From Halocafeteria seosinensis (taxonomy: Eukaryota; Sar; Bigyra; Bicosoecida): 64,000 nt of DNA. The stretch's first letter is position 1; each line of letters starts with the position of its first letter. Location of the stretch: NCBI GenBank assembly GCA_001687465.1, contig LVLI01000005.1:327145-391144 (forward strand), given 5' to 3'. This document shows, one piece after another, positions 14,196 through 27,800 of this stretch. The position numbers and the translations under genes are program-made. Below the pieces are notes generated by a model. The model made no database searches. It saw nothing but the letters and a program-made list of their open reading frames with translations, and was not told where the DNA came from.

Positions 14196-15444
14196 ATGTT
14201 GGCTCTCAGACGAGCATTAACAAGTTCTGTCAAACGCACCATACCGGTATGTCCTGCCTTCAGTCAGGTACTAATTTCGAAGACTCGTCGATCGCACGAG
14301 CAAGGGAAGACGCGATGGAACAATAGAATGTTGGCAACGACGGCGCAAGCAAGTTATGGACAAGAGGAAGCTGAAGTTGACGACGAGCACTATGAGGAAG
14401 TCAGGCAAAAACAGTCTATAAAGCCCGTTGACTTTTATGAATATTGGGCTCAACAGCGTCGCTATTTCTACTATGTTGACAACCAAGTAAGTCTACTTGA
14501 TGTGACCTGAATGCATTGGAAACTTAGGATAGACTCGGATCTTGCAGGGCCGTTTGTTCATTGAGGATGTACTTCCCAAAAACATTGCTACCAGTCTCAA
14601 GAGTGAAAAATTCCTCAACTTCTTTTGGAAACAAATCCGACGTAATGACCAGGAAGGTAAAAGAAATTGCTTGGTTAAAGACACCGTTGGCTTGCCGAGT
14701 TTCACTCTTCTCAATATCGTCACTCAGAACATCAAGACTATCCCTACTATAGCCCATGCGGGAAGGAGAAGAATTACATAAAGGTATGAACTCAAGGCCT
14801 ATTAATTATCCAAATCACCAAAGGACGCGCATCATTTATTTCCAGGTTGCTGATCGGCCGGTCGTTTTCCACGAAATCGTTGACGGACACCTTGTATATG
14901 GTGGCGCTCTGACGATTCCTTTCAGCCCTTACAGATTATATATGACTGACACTGGACGTTTATATCACTGTGCCGAAGGTATGTTTTTGAATTGAGAAAA
15001 TTCGGTGGATGGACGAAACTAACAAACTCCATATGTGCAGACACGTCTGTCGGTGGAATTGGCCTCGTCAAGTCTCAAATCGCAGTCGGAGTCGCTCAGA
15101 ACATTCTCCTGATGGACCAAGTTGAGAGCGCTGATATGGAAACAATGCGCCAAACCATGAATGATGTGCAGAATCGGAGTGATGGAGACGAAAAAGGCAG
15201 CAAAGAGGGTCGAAAAAAGAAAAAACGGCGAGATCCTCCACCTCTGGATCCGCTCTCAGAGTGGTCCGAACTCAGCTCCGATATATCCAACGGCGGACAA
15301 TTATTAGAGAAACTACAGTACAAAGATACAATACAGGGTGTGTATGCTCCAAGAGAAGACCGGATTTTTCCCATATGGAAAGCTGCAGTCAATGGGATGG
15401 CTGGTGACCCTTTCCGTGAGTTCTCCGAGCCCATAACAGAATAA
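14196..15444 (+). CDS. UPF0598 family protein (C8orf82-like), probable mitochondrial
   Basis: This is a conserved family of unknown biochemical function; the human member is C8orf82. Five exons (14196-14486, 14548-14656, 14728-14783, 14846-14978, 15041-15444) join in frame to 330 residues. The start at 14196 is used because the ATG at 14191 runs straight into a stop. The first 50 residues are Arg/Ser-rich without acids, like a mitochondrial presequence. Family landmarks are RRYFYYVDNQGRLFIEDV, YPYYSPCGKEKNYIK, ADRPVVFHEI, IPFSPYRLYM, GRLYHCAE and GGIGLVKSQIA. The protein is about 110 residues longer than the human one: a charged insertion with a KKKKRRD run follows the VKSQIA block, and the C-terminus is extended. 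A second possible acceptor 8 bases from the chosen one at exon 3 would shift phase, so 14728 is preferred. Confidence 0.88.
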
Positions 15445-15836
15445 TACTTCCGAATTGTATTAAAAAAAAATGTAGCAAAGGTTTCAACGAATAAACACTC
15501 AATCTATCTTCTTACGCGGCTTCTGTGCACTATGACATACTGTTTAAACGTAAAGTAGACTATAAGTAGTGTTTTGGAATTGTGATGATGCGTTTCACAA
15601 GTTTTTCCGCACTACCACCCCCTTGCTTAGGTCTTTTGCCCTATGTATGGCAACGGCCACAACATATAATAGTAGCTCGTGGTACTGGTTCGATAGAGCC
15701 GTAGACCATTAACATTATAGATATCAATGACGGTCTAAATGTACTCAATGAGATTGGGCTGGAAGCACTTGAGCGCTCATGATCATGAAGTAGCACAAGT
15801 CCACGTTCACGCCCCCCACCAACATGGCTTCTTAAG
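15445..15836. other. Intergenic region upstream of the giant surface-protein gene
   Basis: These 392 bp hold the UPF0598 3' UTR, with a poly(A) tract and a likely polyadenylation signal within 55 bp, followed by the promoter of the giant gene. No open frame or RNA gene is recognisable. Confidence 0.4.
15490..15495 (+). terminator. Possible polyadenylation signal AATAAA
   Basis: A canonical hexamer lies 46 bp after the UPF0598 stop codon, just after an A-rich run. Its position suits an mRNA 3'-end signal, but the hexamer alone is weak evidence in a protist. Confidence 0.45.
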
Positions 15837-18800
15837 ATGAGGGATAGGAGTATTGCGCTCCAGGCAGCTTCGATAGGAAGCTTTTGGAAGCTGTTCTGCT
15901 TCCTTAGCCTTAGTGGCTTATTCACTATTTCGACGCAGCAGCCTGCTAGTCCCTCTACAGGTGAGCTCTGCCTATCTGCCGACTGGTTGACTTTGATGCG
16001 ATCATGGATTATCATTCGCTTCGTATGTGAATTCTCTGCATATGCAGTGCCATTGGGAATATGGACAGTTCGCCCTTTATCCCCAGCTCTCCTGAGACCC
16101 GCGAAAAGTTCGTATAATTTTCACTTCTTTTGTAGTTGCCAAGTGAGCTAGTGGACTTCACTTACGAGTTTCAATACAGGCAATCAGTGGCAACATGTAG
16201 TCGACACCGAAGTTAACTTTACGCTGGCAGAGGCAGGCCCAGTATATCTCTCCTTCCATTTGAACGCTATGGCGCACAGCAGCAGGCCAACCAACGATTT
16301 TGGAATGGTTGCTCCCCCTGATCTGCTACTCGGCCGACTAGTTGTGAACGGAGCTCCATTTCGGCAGTCTGGAACTTCGGTCTCGCCAAATCTGTTTCAG
16401 AAGGAACCCATTCTACATTTACAAGGGGGGGTGGCTTTAAGGCTTCCCAAAGGAGACCACCATGTGGCACTCCAGTGGAAAGCACATGGGGAAACTGTCG
16501 ATATGTACAGCTCCACGCCAGATGGAAAAACTGGACAGTACACAACACGATCTGTCATAGTACGACAGGATAATGACATTGTTTATAGTACCACGTTGAC
16601 CCCGAAACAAACCATGTCGGAACAAGGTTGGACCGAAATTGAGAGTGTAAAGAATTATGACGGCGGACGACAACTCAGCGGAGAATATATTCTGAGCGTT
16701 AGAAGCTTCCCGAACCGACTGGTAAAAGGTGCGTACTGTGAAAAATGCTGATGCTGTAATAGCCATGCTCGAATTGTTTCCGTTTCCGATGCATTTCAGA
16801 ATTAGGACAAGGATCAATGATATCGGCCAGAGTTACAGTGAACTCGCATCCGCTGGAGGGAAGCGAAACGCACTTCCAGACTTCTTCTGTAGCGGCCACA
16901 TCTGTGACACTCGCGAGCAGCTTTTCAATCCCGCCTTTTGAACGGAATGCAACCATATCACTGCAGTGGAAAGCCAGAGGTGAGAAGAAGACGTGGAGAG
17001 CAGACCCAACAGTTTTGGACGGTTTCTCAGGGGGACGCATACTCGCTATTTTCAATCCTCGATCTCAAACCCGTGCATCCTTGTTCCCCTCTGAAGATCC
17101 CTCAACAGACCCATTTGTCTGGCAAGACCTTCCTACCGGTGTTATCGTCAACAGCGTCAAGGGTCGGGGAGCTTTTCATATAAGTTATACAATAGATCCC
17201 CGAATTTCTAGGACGGCAGGGATTTTCAAGGCCATGCTAGCGTTTCGGCTGACCCTCGACGATTCGGTCTTGCCCCGCTCAGTGGTGCAAAGTGCCGTTG
17301 ATTCCCAGCACCTACAGAGAATAAGTGCGAAAAGTGTTCACCAGCCGGTGGACACAGGAACTCACACTATACGCTTGCAGGTCAAGGCCGTAAACAGTTC
17401 GCTGTTCTATGGTTTCAATAGCCTCGTCTCTAATGTTATGGACCTTTTTGAAATCCGAGTCTTATTCTCTGACAACATTGGCTTGAATCACGACCCTGAA
17501 ATCATAAAAGAACGAATGCAGTTGCCACTGGTTACCCTCGAGGACGATAACCTGGATATGAGTGGTCTTTACTTCAGGGACATCGATCAGAACTTAATTG
17601 AAGACATGAATGTCCAGATAGGAATTTGTCTAGCATTTGGTAGCTTCAGAGAGCTCTTACTACATAATGACAAGTGCTTCAACAAGACTGGATCCATAGC
17701 GAAAATGAACCAGCTCATGGACCGTCTCACTTACGTTCCCCACGAAGACTTTTTCGGATACGACACATTCGTTGTGGAAATTGATGACTTAGGCAACGTC
17801 GGTAGCGGGGGGCCGAAGCAAGATCGCTTAACATTGCCTATTGAAGTGGTTCCGGTAAACGATCCAGTCCGATTGAACACGACAACGTCTGTGGATATCG
17901 AAGAAGGAGGGAGCATTTGGTTACCAACACTCAGTATACTGGACAATGACCAAGCCGGCCTCGTAAATTCGAGTACGACGGTGAAAAACATGAACTACAC
18001 GCTGGAGTTAGAAGCGTCCTTCGGGCGCTTTCTTGGGCAAGATAGTGTTTGGAAAGCATCAGATATCGTCAACGTTTCCGCTGATATAGACCAGTTGCAA
18101 GCGATATTTTCTGATATACGCTATCAAGTTCCTCGTGGTTTGAAGCCGAGTAGCAACCCCCATTTATCGCTGAGAGTTTGTGATGAGGGAGCGTTCGGCG
18201 TAGAAGATGCAATTTCAACTTTGAAGCCCAGAAAACAGAGGAAAAACAACTGCGCTGAGACGAGAATCAGCGTTACTATATTGCCTGTGAACGATGCCCC
18301 CCTAATTGAAGCATTCCCTCAACAGGTGGTATCATTGAATGTGGAAGGTCTGTCTTCTGCCCACAAAGTGGTCGGAGCCGCTCAACACATTGACATCCTC
18401 AAGACTGAATCTATAGAAATCTCAGGCAAGTCTCTTGTCGACGCATTGCAGCAATCGTCCATTACAATTTCGCAGAGTAGTGATGCGGGGGGTTGGACTG
18501 CTTTTCGACTAGTCAACCAGTCTGGTAACACTGTTCCTGTTGACTTCTTCCTAAGCGTCGGGAAGAGAACACCCTCCATTAGTATCCACGACGAAGAGAT
18601 GGTTCTTTCCGTAGAGAGTCAAGAGCATATTGAAGTTCCGTTGATGCAAAACGCATCAGGGAGGAGTTTAAAGTGTGTATTTATAGCAGTAGTGGACTTT
18701 TCAATTATTCTCGCCGACATGGATTGTGACGACAGCTGTCTTCAGTCATCCCGACCAAAATATTGCAAAATCACGCCTTCGCAATTACACGCAAGAACCA

Positions 18801-21800
18801 ACTCCTCCACCTTCTATTTCGCTGCTTCAGATGAAAACAACGTATGGAGCAATTTTATATTGGTCAACTTGCAGGTCTCTTCGGAGGAGGAGTCGGAGTT
18901 TGCCCAGAGTACTCTCCCCAGCGACTTTGAACAATTCGTCCAAAATCAGAACAATAGTGCAGTTGCCACATTCTCGGGGATACTACGGAAAGAGCTCCCG
19001 TTGTCAAGGAGTATACTTCTGCAAGTGGAGGGAAGCAACTTATGCGAAACGAGTATTTCTTCTACGTTACACATATCATCACAGGATGCTTTTATATCCT
19101 TTTCACATACGGAATCCGATATGGATTCAGATTGCCGCTTAGTTAGTCTGCGATTTGATCCTCCGGAACCGTTTGTTCTGTCCAAGTCAACTTTGGAGGG
19201 GTATATTTCTTTGATGGCAGACCGTTTCATTGGGAGTACTACTGTTTTCCCTCTCAAACTGATCCCGATTCCCTGGATCCATAGCGCACAATTCGTCAGT
19301 GACACAGTGATTAACGTTTTTGGAAGCGGATTTATCCCGCCCTCGTCAAACTCTCACTGTGGTTGCATTGTTTCACACGGGCAGGACGATGTTCCAGCAA
19401 ATTGTACATGGCACTCGTCGACTGAAGTGGCTTGTACATTGACAACAGAAGCGGNAAAAATGGGCTGTTGTAATGTTATGATATCAAATAATGAGCGCTC
19501 CTTGTCAAGATCTTTCCAGGTATGCCCGAGAGATAAACCAATTGTCGATGACGTGGTTCTCTCAAGCGAAGGAATCCAGGTAACTGGCAGTGGGTTTCAT
19601 GCAACATTAGGGATAGGCTGCGAAAGCACGACGTTCTTCTTCGCCTTAGTGGTCAACGAGAGCTTCATGTTGTGCCCACAGACGACTTTGGCCAAGTCTG
19701 TCAGAATAGTGCACCAGGGACACGTGTTGCACCAGTTGGAGTCTGATCCCGCCGAGAGTAGTTACGTCGTGGAGCGGTGTCAGTTAGAAACGGGTACAAT
19801 ATATACTAGTTGCTCCGCAAACATTTTCCAACAGTTCAATGGCAAGAGAACGAGCTCACGTGTATTATCAAAGGAGAGGCTATTGCATCTTTCTCGCATG
19901 CTGAACACGAATCGCTACCAGCAACCAGAGGTTGTCAATGAAGTCAACAAAGCTGATAAGACAACAGCAGACTGTGCCTCACGTCTAGTAGCAGTTGCCC
20001 CACGGCAATTCCAGACAAAAGATGAAATAAGGGTCCTCACTCGGTTTACAAAGGTCGCCAATTGTGGGTACCCAGTTTTGGCGGTTGGTACTATGTTATG
20101 TCGGATGATATCGCTGTCACAGATCGACAGAATATGTTTCGCGGATGGTTTGCAGCCCGGAGCTTACCCAATCACTAAAGAGGGTAGGCATGGTAAATTT
20201 AAAACGACAGAATTTTCCATTGAAGTATTTGAAGATGTCCATCCCGGAATTGTCTCTCACTCGATAATCAGTAATGAGTCCTTTAACATCGTGGGGAGTA
20301 ATTGGCGTGGCCTGTCGGAGAGGCAGAATTTGGAATGCATTGCGAAATCCCAAAAGGATGGTGCGAAACAGGTCGTTCGATTTGAAAACGTTACTAGGGA
20401 TGCTTTTGAATGCATTTTTCATTTTTCTTATGCCATATGGGGTCAATGGGAAATTTCTGTTGTCTTTGATGCACACGAACTCTTGTGGCGGCAAACACTA
20501 GCTATTCCTCCTGTGCCCCGCCTGAGGGCTACGCCTAAGGCGATGCTTGTAAAATCGCTGAAGCATATCATACAGCTTGAAGCAGAGAATCTGTTAGAGA
20601 ATACTCGAATCGTATGCAACTCCACTGAAGCTAAAGGGAAACGGCGTGGAGAATATTCGATCATCTTCAGACTCCCATCTATGGAAACGGGAGTACATTC
20701 TTGTGCATTGACAAACGACGGTGTGCATTACAGCGAGACCATCAATTTAACGATCCTTGTGACTCCGAAAGTGAAAGCGTATCCGTTGCAAGGAATAGTT
20801 GGACAACCAATGTCGCTCCGAATAGAGAGCACTATAGCGCCACGGTTATGTCGGTTTTCGGATTCACAAATCAGTGCAGTTACTGCTACGTGGAGTGCCT
20901 CCGAGAAATCACATGTCTGTTTGCTTCATCCTAAAAGCTCAGGCAACATCTCTGTGGAAATCGCGTTCGAAGACAAAGAGTTTCAGGACAGTGGATTGAC
21001 CGTTGAAGTGTTCGTTCGTCCACGCATAACCGAGGCAGTTATGTTGCCTGTACGCAGAGCACTAACAGAAAAGCAAGGACAAGCAGGTTCCGGAGTGACG
21101 TTCGCAGTTTTATTCAAGGGCGAAGGCTTCCATCGAAGAGCAGTGTATCACTGTAAGACAGAGGGGACTCAACAATCAGACAGTGTAGCCGAAAGAGATC
21201 AGCATGGACAACCCTACTGTTTTGTAAACCACTCGCTGGCTGTCGTATCCAAGGCAGTTTCTTTACACATAAAAACTACTATGTTGCACTACAAACTGCT
21301 AGGAGATCCCTATTATGCGGAGATTAGTGATCTTGCACCTCGCCGTGTGGTAAGCAACTATACAAAGAGCTTCATGGTAAGAGGAGCTCATTTAGATATT
21401 GGGACAGTTCTATATTGTAATGTGGAAAGAGGTAACAATTCTTTGGTCATTCCAGCGAAGTCCGTCGACTCAGGAAGAGTCAGGTGCCTCAATCCACCTC
21501 AGTTGGCCGTGGGTGTATACGAAGTCTCACTCATCTATGAGTTTGCGGAATTTAGCACAAACTCGGTTGAGTTGGAAAGTATCCTTTTGCCAACAGTATC
21601 TGCGGCTCGAGCCTACATCTCCCCCCAAAACCGCATCTTCGATTTGCTCCTTTCAATTGAGAATACAGCACTGCGAGTACGTTGTGCTAACCGAGGGTTT
21701 GAAGTTGAGGCGACAATCCTTAATGGGACCTCTTTGATATGCAAAGATTTAGCGTACTTCGATGAGCATCTTTCCAAAACATTTAGCCTCTGTATCGGGG

Positions 21801-24800
21801 GGCTGTGTATGAACGTCCTGGAGAATGTGACAGTCCAAGAAGAGATAATTGAACTATCATCTTCCTCGACCGACAAGCGCGATCTACCAAGGATACGCCA
21901 TGGCTTTGCTCTTTCCAATTCAAGCGGAACAGTAGTGCTTGCGTTGTCCCTCAGTAGCTCCGGTTTACGTCCACAATGCGAATTTTCCAGGCAGATAATT
22001 GTGAATGGTGTTAGGGGTTTCAACGGATATGAGTACTGCACATTGCCAGCAGATGTGTTACCCAGCCAGTTCACCGGAGTGCTGTTTCAGCATATCCCAG
22101 ATCGGCGTGTTTTCCCTGAGAATTGCTATTTTGTCGGCGGTAATTGCATCTTACCTGTCGTAAACCATTCTCTCCCTTCTTTGCAAGGAGAATGCGAGAA
22201 CAATCGGAGCTATGCGCAGTCCATAAAGCCAAACGTAATGGTTGCACCCGCTATTTCTTTCATTCAGCCTACGCAGATTGTCAACGGCATTGAGCATAAT
22301 ATTTTTGTAAAGACTGCTGACGATCATCCTCTCTTGAGCTGTGAATATGAATGCTTGCCGACCTCGAGGAAGAAGGTCACCATGGCTATACCTGCTACAG
22401 AAAATGGGCACCTTTGCGCTGTGCAATGCGCAAACGGCTCGCGAGAAGTTAAACTAACAGTTGCCATTGCGGGTATCCAGAAATCGCGAGAGATCACACT
22501 GCCGGCTGTTGACTTTGGTCAACACAAACTAAGCAGTTCATGCATATTGGCAAATTTACACTCTCGGATTCAAATCTCCCACTCAGCGCAGACAGTATTC
22601 AAGAGACCGGTGTGCTATTTCAACGAAATCGCGGTCGCGGGATTCTCGATTACCCCAAACATCATTCAATGTGAAACCCCTAAGTTTCCCGAGGACCATC
22701 GCGAGGTTGATTTCGCACTGTCTTTTTCTCATTCAAATTGCTTTAGTCCTGTGAGGAAGAGCATACGAGTTTTACCAGAAGTAACGTCAAACGTTATATC
22801 CGGACGCGTTGACGGAGAAGTGCTCGAGATTTTCATCCGCAGAGACGACTCTCGTCTGGAGGAGGGGTGTACGCCGATGCAGTGCCACATCAAACCTTCA
22901 GGCACCATTGATGCTCCGATATTGAGCAGTTCACGTCGGCTAAATGGGACACACCTAGTATGTTCTATACAATCACCTGAACCCAGGGCATCCGAAGTCT
23001 ATGCAGCTTTTTCCATAAGTGGCAGTGGCCCGACTGCGTTCCGAAGAGTCTATTTGAACCATGAGAAGGTGGTCACTCCGCTTGCAGTCCAACCGGCAAT
23101 GTTTTTTGATAGTTACAGCGGAGCTGTCAGTATCGAACTTAAGGAAGTCACACGTCCCGATGATATGAAGGGATGGAGATGTATCTTCCGAAGCCAAACG
23201 TCGAGCGCTACCTCGCGTGCACGACTGATCACTTCAAATATAATCTCGTGCAGTCCTGGTTTGTTAGCATTCGGGAGGTACAATGTAAGCCTCGTTGATG
23301 GAGGAAGCAAGCTTCATTCAAGTGTTCTTCCGCTTACCGTAATCAAGACTCCTCGACTTACTGGCGTATCAACGAGACACTATCAAAGCCTTAGGGTAAC
23401 GGGATATGGATTTCTTGAGGGTGTCTTGTCTTGTCAGCTCTGCGGGAGCCTGCTCGCCGGAAGTTTCAGATCTAGAACAGAGGTTTCGTGCTTCATACCT
23501 CTTGAAATGGGAAATTTTGAGAATTGTCCCGTAACTGTGGAGTATTTGGACCCTCCTGGAAAAATTATCGGATCTTCAGTAGTTTCTCCGCAGCATGAGC
23601 CATGCAAAGAGAAACGACTCGTCGAAACAACCGAATACATAGTGGTTGACTACGCCGAGCCAGAACTCTTCTTAGACCACATCCAATGCTGGATAAACGA
23701 CGTTGAAGTGGACATAAGAAGAGCGGAGAACTCCATAGCTTGTAGTCTTCCCCAAGTATCAGAGGGAAGAAGCAGAAGTATGGTAGAGCTTGTCCTAAAG
23801 AAGGATTCTGTGGTAGAAGAGTGTTTACATGTTAAATTCGTCCCTACTCCAGTCCCCATATCCGTGGACCCTTCGCTGGTAGTATATGGTAGTCATGAGA
23901 CACTACGTGTTCAAGGCACCCGTTTCTTCGAAGATGTTCGGTACCAGGCCTTTGTGCCGGGCGAAAGCACAGTGTTGGACTGTTTGGTTCGTAGTTCTAC
24001 TTCACTGGATTGCGACTTTTCTCCCAGCCGTACGGGACTGCATGCTTTGTCGTTGGCATCGGGAACTCCTGTGAATGAATCCATTCTGGAGTTGGTTGTG
24101 GTTGAGCCGGTGAAACTTCATACCACCCAATCGAACTGTGATGAAGCCTGCCACATATCTGTATCATTTTTTGGGACAGGCTTTTGTGATAACGTTCCCA
24201 TCCAATGTGTGGCCGACAATCAGTCGTATGTATTTCCAAGCCTTAGCCGAAACTGTCGGAGCTTGTCCTGCTCCTTTCAAAAAAGCAGCATTGCAAGTGT
24301 GGCTGTTAGTTTCCAGAGCGGGGCGACTATGATGTCCATTATAGGGCCCCGAACGTGTTGTTGGAACTACGCTCCACCCCAGGTGGTATTTCTGGAGCCT
24401 GAAAGCCAGTGGAACGAAGATGTTCCAATGTACCATGTTCAGGAGGCCCAAATGGAGTATGAAACTGCAGAAACCCTGTTGCTTCAAATTGAGGGGCACG
24501 GGTTCTCGAGTATCCAGGTTCCCCGTTGTGTGGTTACCGGAGTTAATATGGCCATCAATATTTCGCTAGCTTGCGGAGTCTTGCATGATTCATTAATTGA
24601 AGCACATGAAGTTAAGCTTGTTCCCGCAGTGTATCAAGTTGCTCTGCTGGATCTCTCGAATGGAAGGAGTAGCAACACAGTCACTTGCATACTGGATCCC
24701 GTGCCGACGATTTCATTCTTCCTCCCGCGTATTGTCCAAGATACCGGGGGAGGCATTGTATCTGTTCGTGGAAGCAACTTTGTCAGGCGGATTAAATTTC

Positions 24801-27800
24801 AGTGCCACATTGGAAGCTTTGTGATACCCGCCGTTGTACGTGACTCGACGACTATATATTGTCGCCTTCCATCTCTACAGCCCAACTCAAGTGTACGCGT
24901 TGGGATCGCTACCTCTAAGCTTCTCTTGGAAGCCGACGGCAACTTGCAGGTGATATCGAATGACATCATTGTACAGGATCTGCTCGTTACGAAATGGAAG
25001 GAGCAGGCAATCTACTTTGAGTGCCCGAGCTGCCAGTTGTTTGCTTCGGCGAATTTATCCTGTCTCTTCTCTGGGAGAACGAAAGCTGTTTTCCACTTAG
25101 ACAAGCACTTCTACGAGTGTGTTGTTGTTGTTCCTGCTGACGTCAAAGCAGGAAGCATGCTCACGTTTTCCTTACTTCACAATGAATACGGTACAATGCC
25201 ATTTATGGATACCGTCGGCGTAGTCGCAGCGCCCGAGGTATGGGACTATTCCCCGAAGGTGCTAGCAAGGACACGAGACACAACATTTTCCTTATTCGGG
25301 ATCTTCCCTTCAAGCGCAAATTTAAGTTGCGTCCTTGGAAGGCGCTCGTGTAATACTGTGGCTATACTCACGTCCCAGATGCGTTGCATATGTTCCCCGG
25401 ACGCTAGTCACAGCGTTCTCCCTCTTACGCTCTGGTTAGGAAATCGGTTACTACTAACATTGGGAAGCGTGCCGCAAACTTTCTATAAGGTCGTTCACTC
25501 AGTTGAGAGTGTTATCGAACAGAGTTTTGCGTATTTTGATATCCAAGGAAAGAACCTGGACTCTCGCTCAATACAGTGCCGACTGAACCTGGGCTCTCCT
25601 CGCTCCGCACTGTGCTCTACTCAATCAATGTGCGGTTGTGGATTCTTCTTTGAGAACAATGGTAGCCAGATCCTTCTTGATATATTTGAGGATAGTCACT
25701 TCCTCTGGAGACATAGACCGGAGCCCACTTCCCGGGGGAGCCAGGTACGTGGTTCTGAAAGTGCGGTATTGAACCAACCACCATCGATGATCGTCGACTC
25801 CTCAACGCCTCTCCTTGGTAGTGGCATTGGACTTGATTTTCGATATCGTCAAGCGGAAGGATGTAAGATTACTTGCTGCTTGCTGGAGCAGTGCGTGGGT
25901 GCAACGACAATTGCGCCAGGAAGAGGCATATGCCGGTTTCCTCAACGGTTTGGCAGCTCGGCCCTGATTCATGTATTGTGCGGGATAAAAACCGTCCATA
26001 GATCCGCTCTACCGACGCCGCTCAGGGAATCCGAAAGTGTTGTGTACGTTGATTCTCTTGCTCCAATTCCACTTTCGTGGTCGTATTGGCCTGATCTTTC
26101 GCCCGTATCGCGAAACATGGACTGTTATGCTGGAAACAAAGTCATTGGATATATTTCTTTTGGGGGAGATGAAATATATTGTCATCCTGACAGAGAAAAT
26201 GTCGTATTCAATTCTATACAAGAAACCCTTGACGCCACTATCACGGCAAAGACCAGCGCTGGTACCGTTCTCGCTTTCCGGAATGTGGTTTTCCGACGGC
26301 CACCTATGCTTACGGACTTTACAACGGTGTACGTGGCCGCTAACGAGTCTGCATATATCCGCTTGGATGGCTTCTTCCCTGTATCGTCTGATCTCCAGTG
26401 CCTGGTGGACGGGCGTTCGTCGTTTCCTCCAGTTGTCGAGGCCGATAGCGTCTTCTGTAAAGTTCGCCTTCCAGCTGGGGAGCACACACTGAGCATAGCT
26501 CTAAGCGGAGACAACAACACCCACTCCGCGCAACGTGTGGTAACAGCTGTTCCTCGCCTCAGGATATACAAGATTGAGCAATACATTGACTCTTCAGAGA
26601 TCCTTGTGCTCAGACTTGCCACGAGTGATCTTTCGTCACTTCAGCGACCGATATGTTTGGTTAACGGGAAGAGCTACTTGGCACGTGTGATCACTTCTCG
26701 AATAATATCATGTTCGATTTCCACCTCTGCGGAACGATTGAATATTTCAATTGGGGCGTCAACGAATGAACGCCAACCATTAAGTGAGGAACAGGCTGTC
26801 CCTCGACAGGAACTTCCGAGGGTTTTGACGTTTTCACCAGCTGTACTACATTCCGGAATGGTACGAGAAATGAAGGTTACACTTGATACCGCTATATCTT
26901 CTGCGACTTTGGCGATACAACCAAAACACAAAGAGTTGTTCTCGGCTACATTTGCTTCTGCAGATAGAAAGATACTTATCTTCCACGTCATGATTAAAGC
27001 ATGCGCCTCGTTACTCAGTGCCGATCTGTCGCTTCGAATACGGACGAATTTTGTCCGTATTACCCACCAATTGCCATGTGCTACTGCTCTGTCTCTAACC
27101 TCAGTTTCTCCTTCAACAGCACGTACAGGGGAGGATGTTGTTGTAAAAGGGAGCAACTTCCGACGAGTGTCCGCATACTTCTGTGCGTTTATAGGGGACC
27201 GTACTAGGGTGATAAGTAAAGCAGTCTATTTGTCTCCTTCGCTACTCCACTGTACGCTTCTCGAAATCGAACCGGGAACCTATCAGTTGGAAGTGAAAGA
27301 CGAGTTTGGAAGCGTCAGCAGAGACGCGTTAAGTTTTACCGTCGTAGGCCCGGCGCGGATCACAGGCTGTAGCCCTTGTGTTGGATCTCAACTTGGAGGA
27401 ACGAAAATAACCGTGACTGGTCAGAATTTTCTTCCTTCGGACCAAATCTTCTGCCAATTTGGAGAATCTCATTCGAGAGCTTTGGTGACAGGCTCGGAGC
27501 AAATCGTGTGTCGAAGCCCTCCTGTAATTGAAAATTCCCTTTTCGCTGGTACTAATCTCACGGTTTCATCCAGAACCACAGTGGATGGTAGTCTCCCCTT
27601 TTCCTTCTATCGCATTCCCACCGTGCTCAGTGTTACCCCTACTGTTCAGGTATTCGGAGATAAGTCTCCAATACAGATAGTCCTCAAAGAGCCAATTTCT
27701 CCGATGCCTATTCCTGCTACATGTAGGTTCTCAATCGCAGGGAGTAAAGAGGTCATGGACGAAACGGATGGAATCACTGATGGAACGGTAGTGCAATGCA

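Noticed and set aside
16817-16819. ATG at 16817 as the start of the giant protein
   Set aside because: Two upstream exons join in frame and add a signal peptide and a repeat copy, which the extracellular architecture needs.
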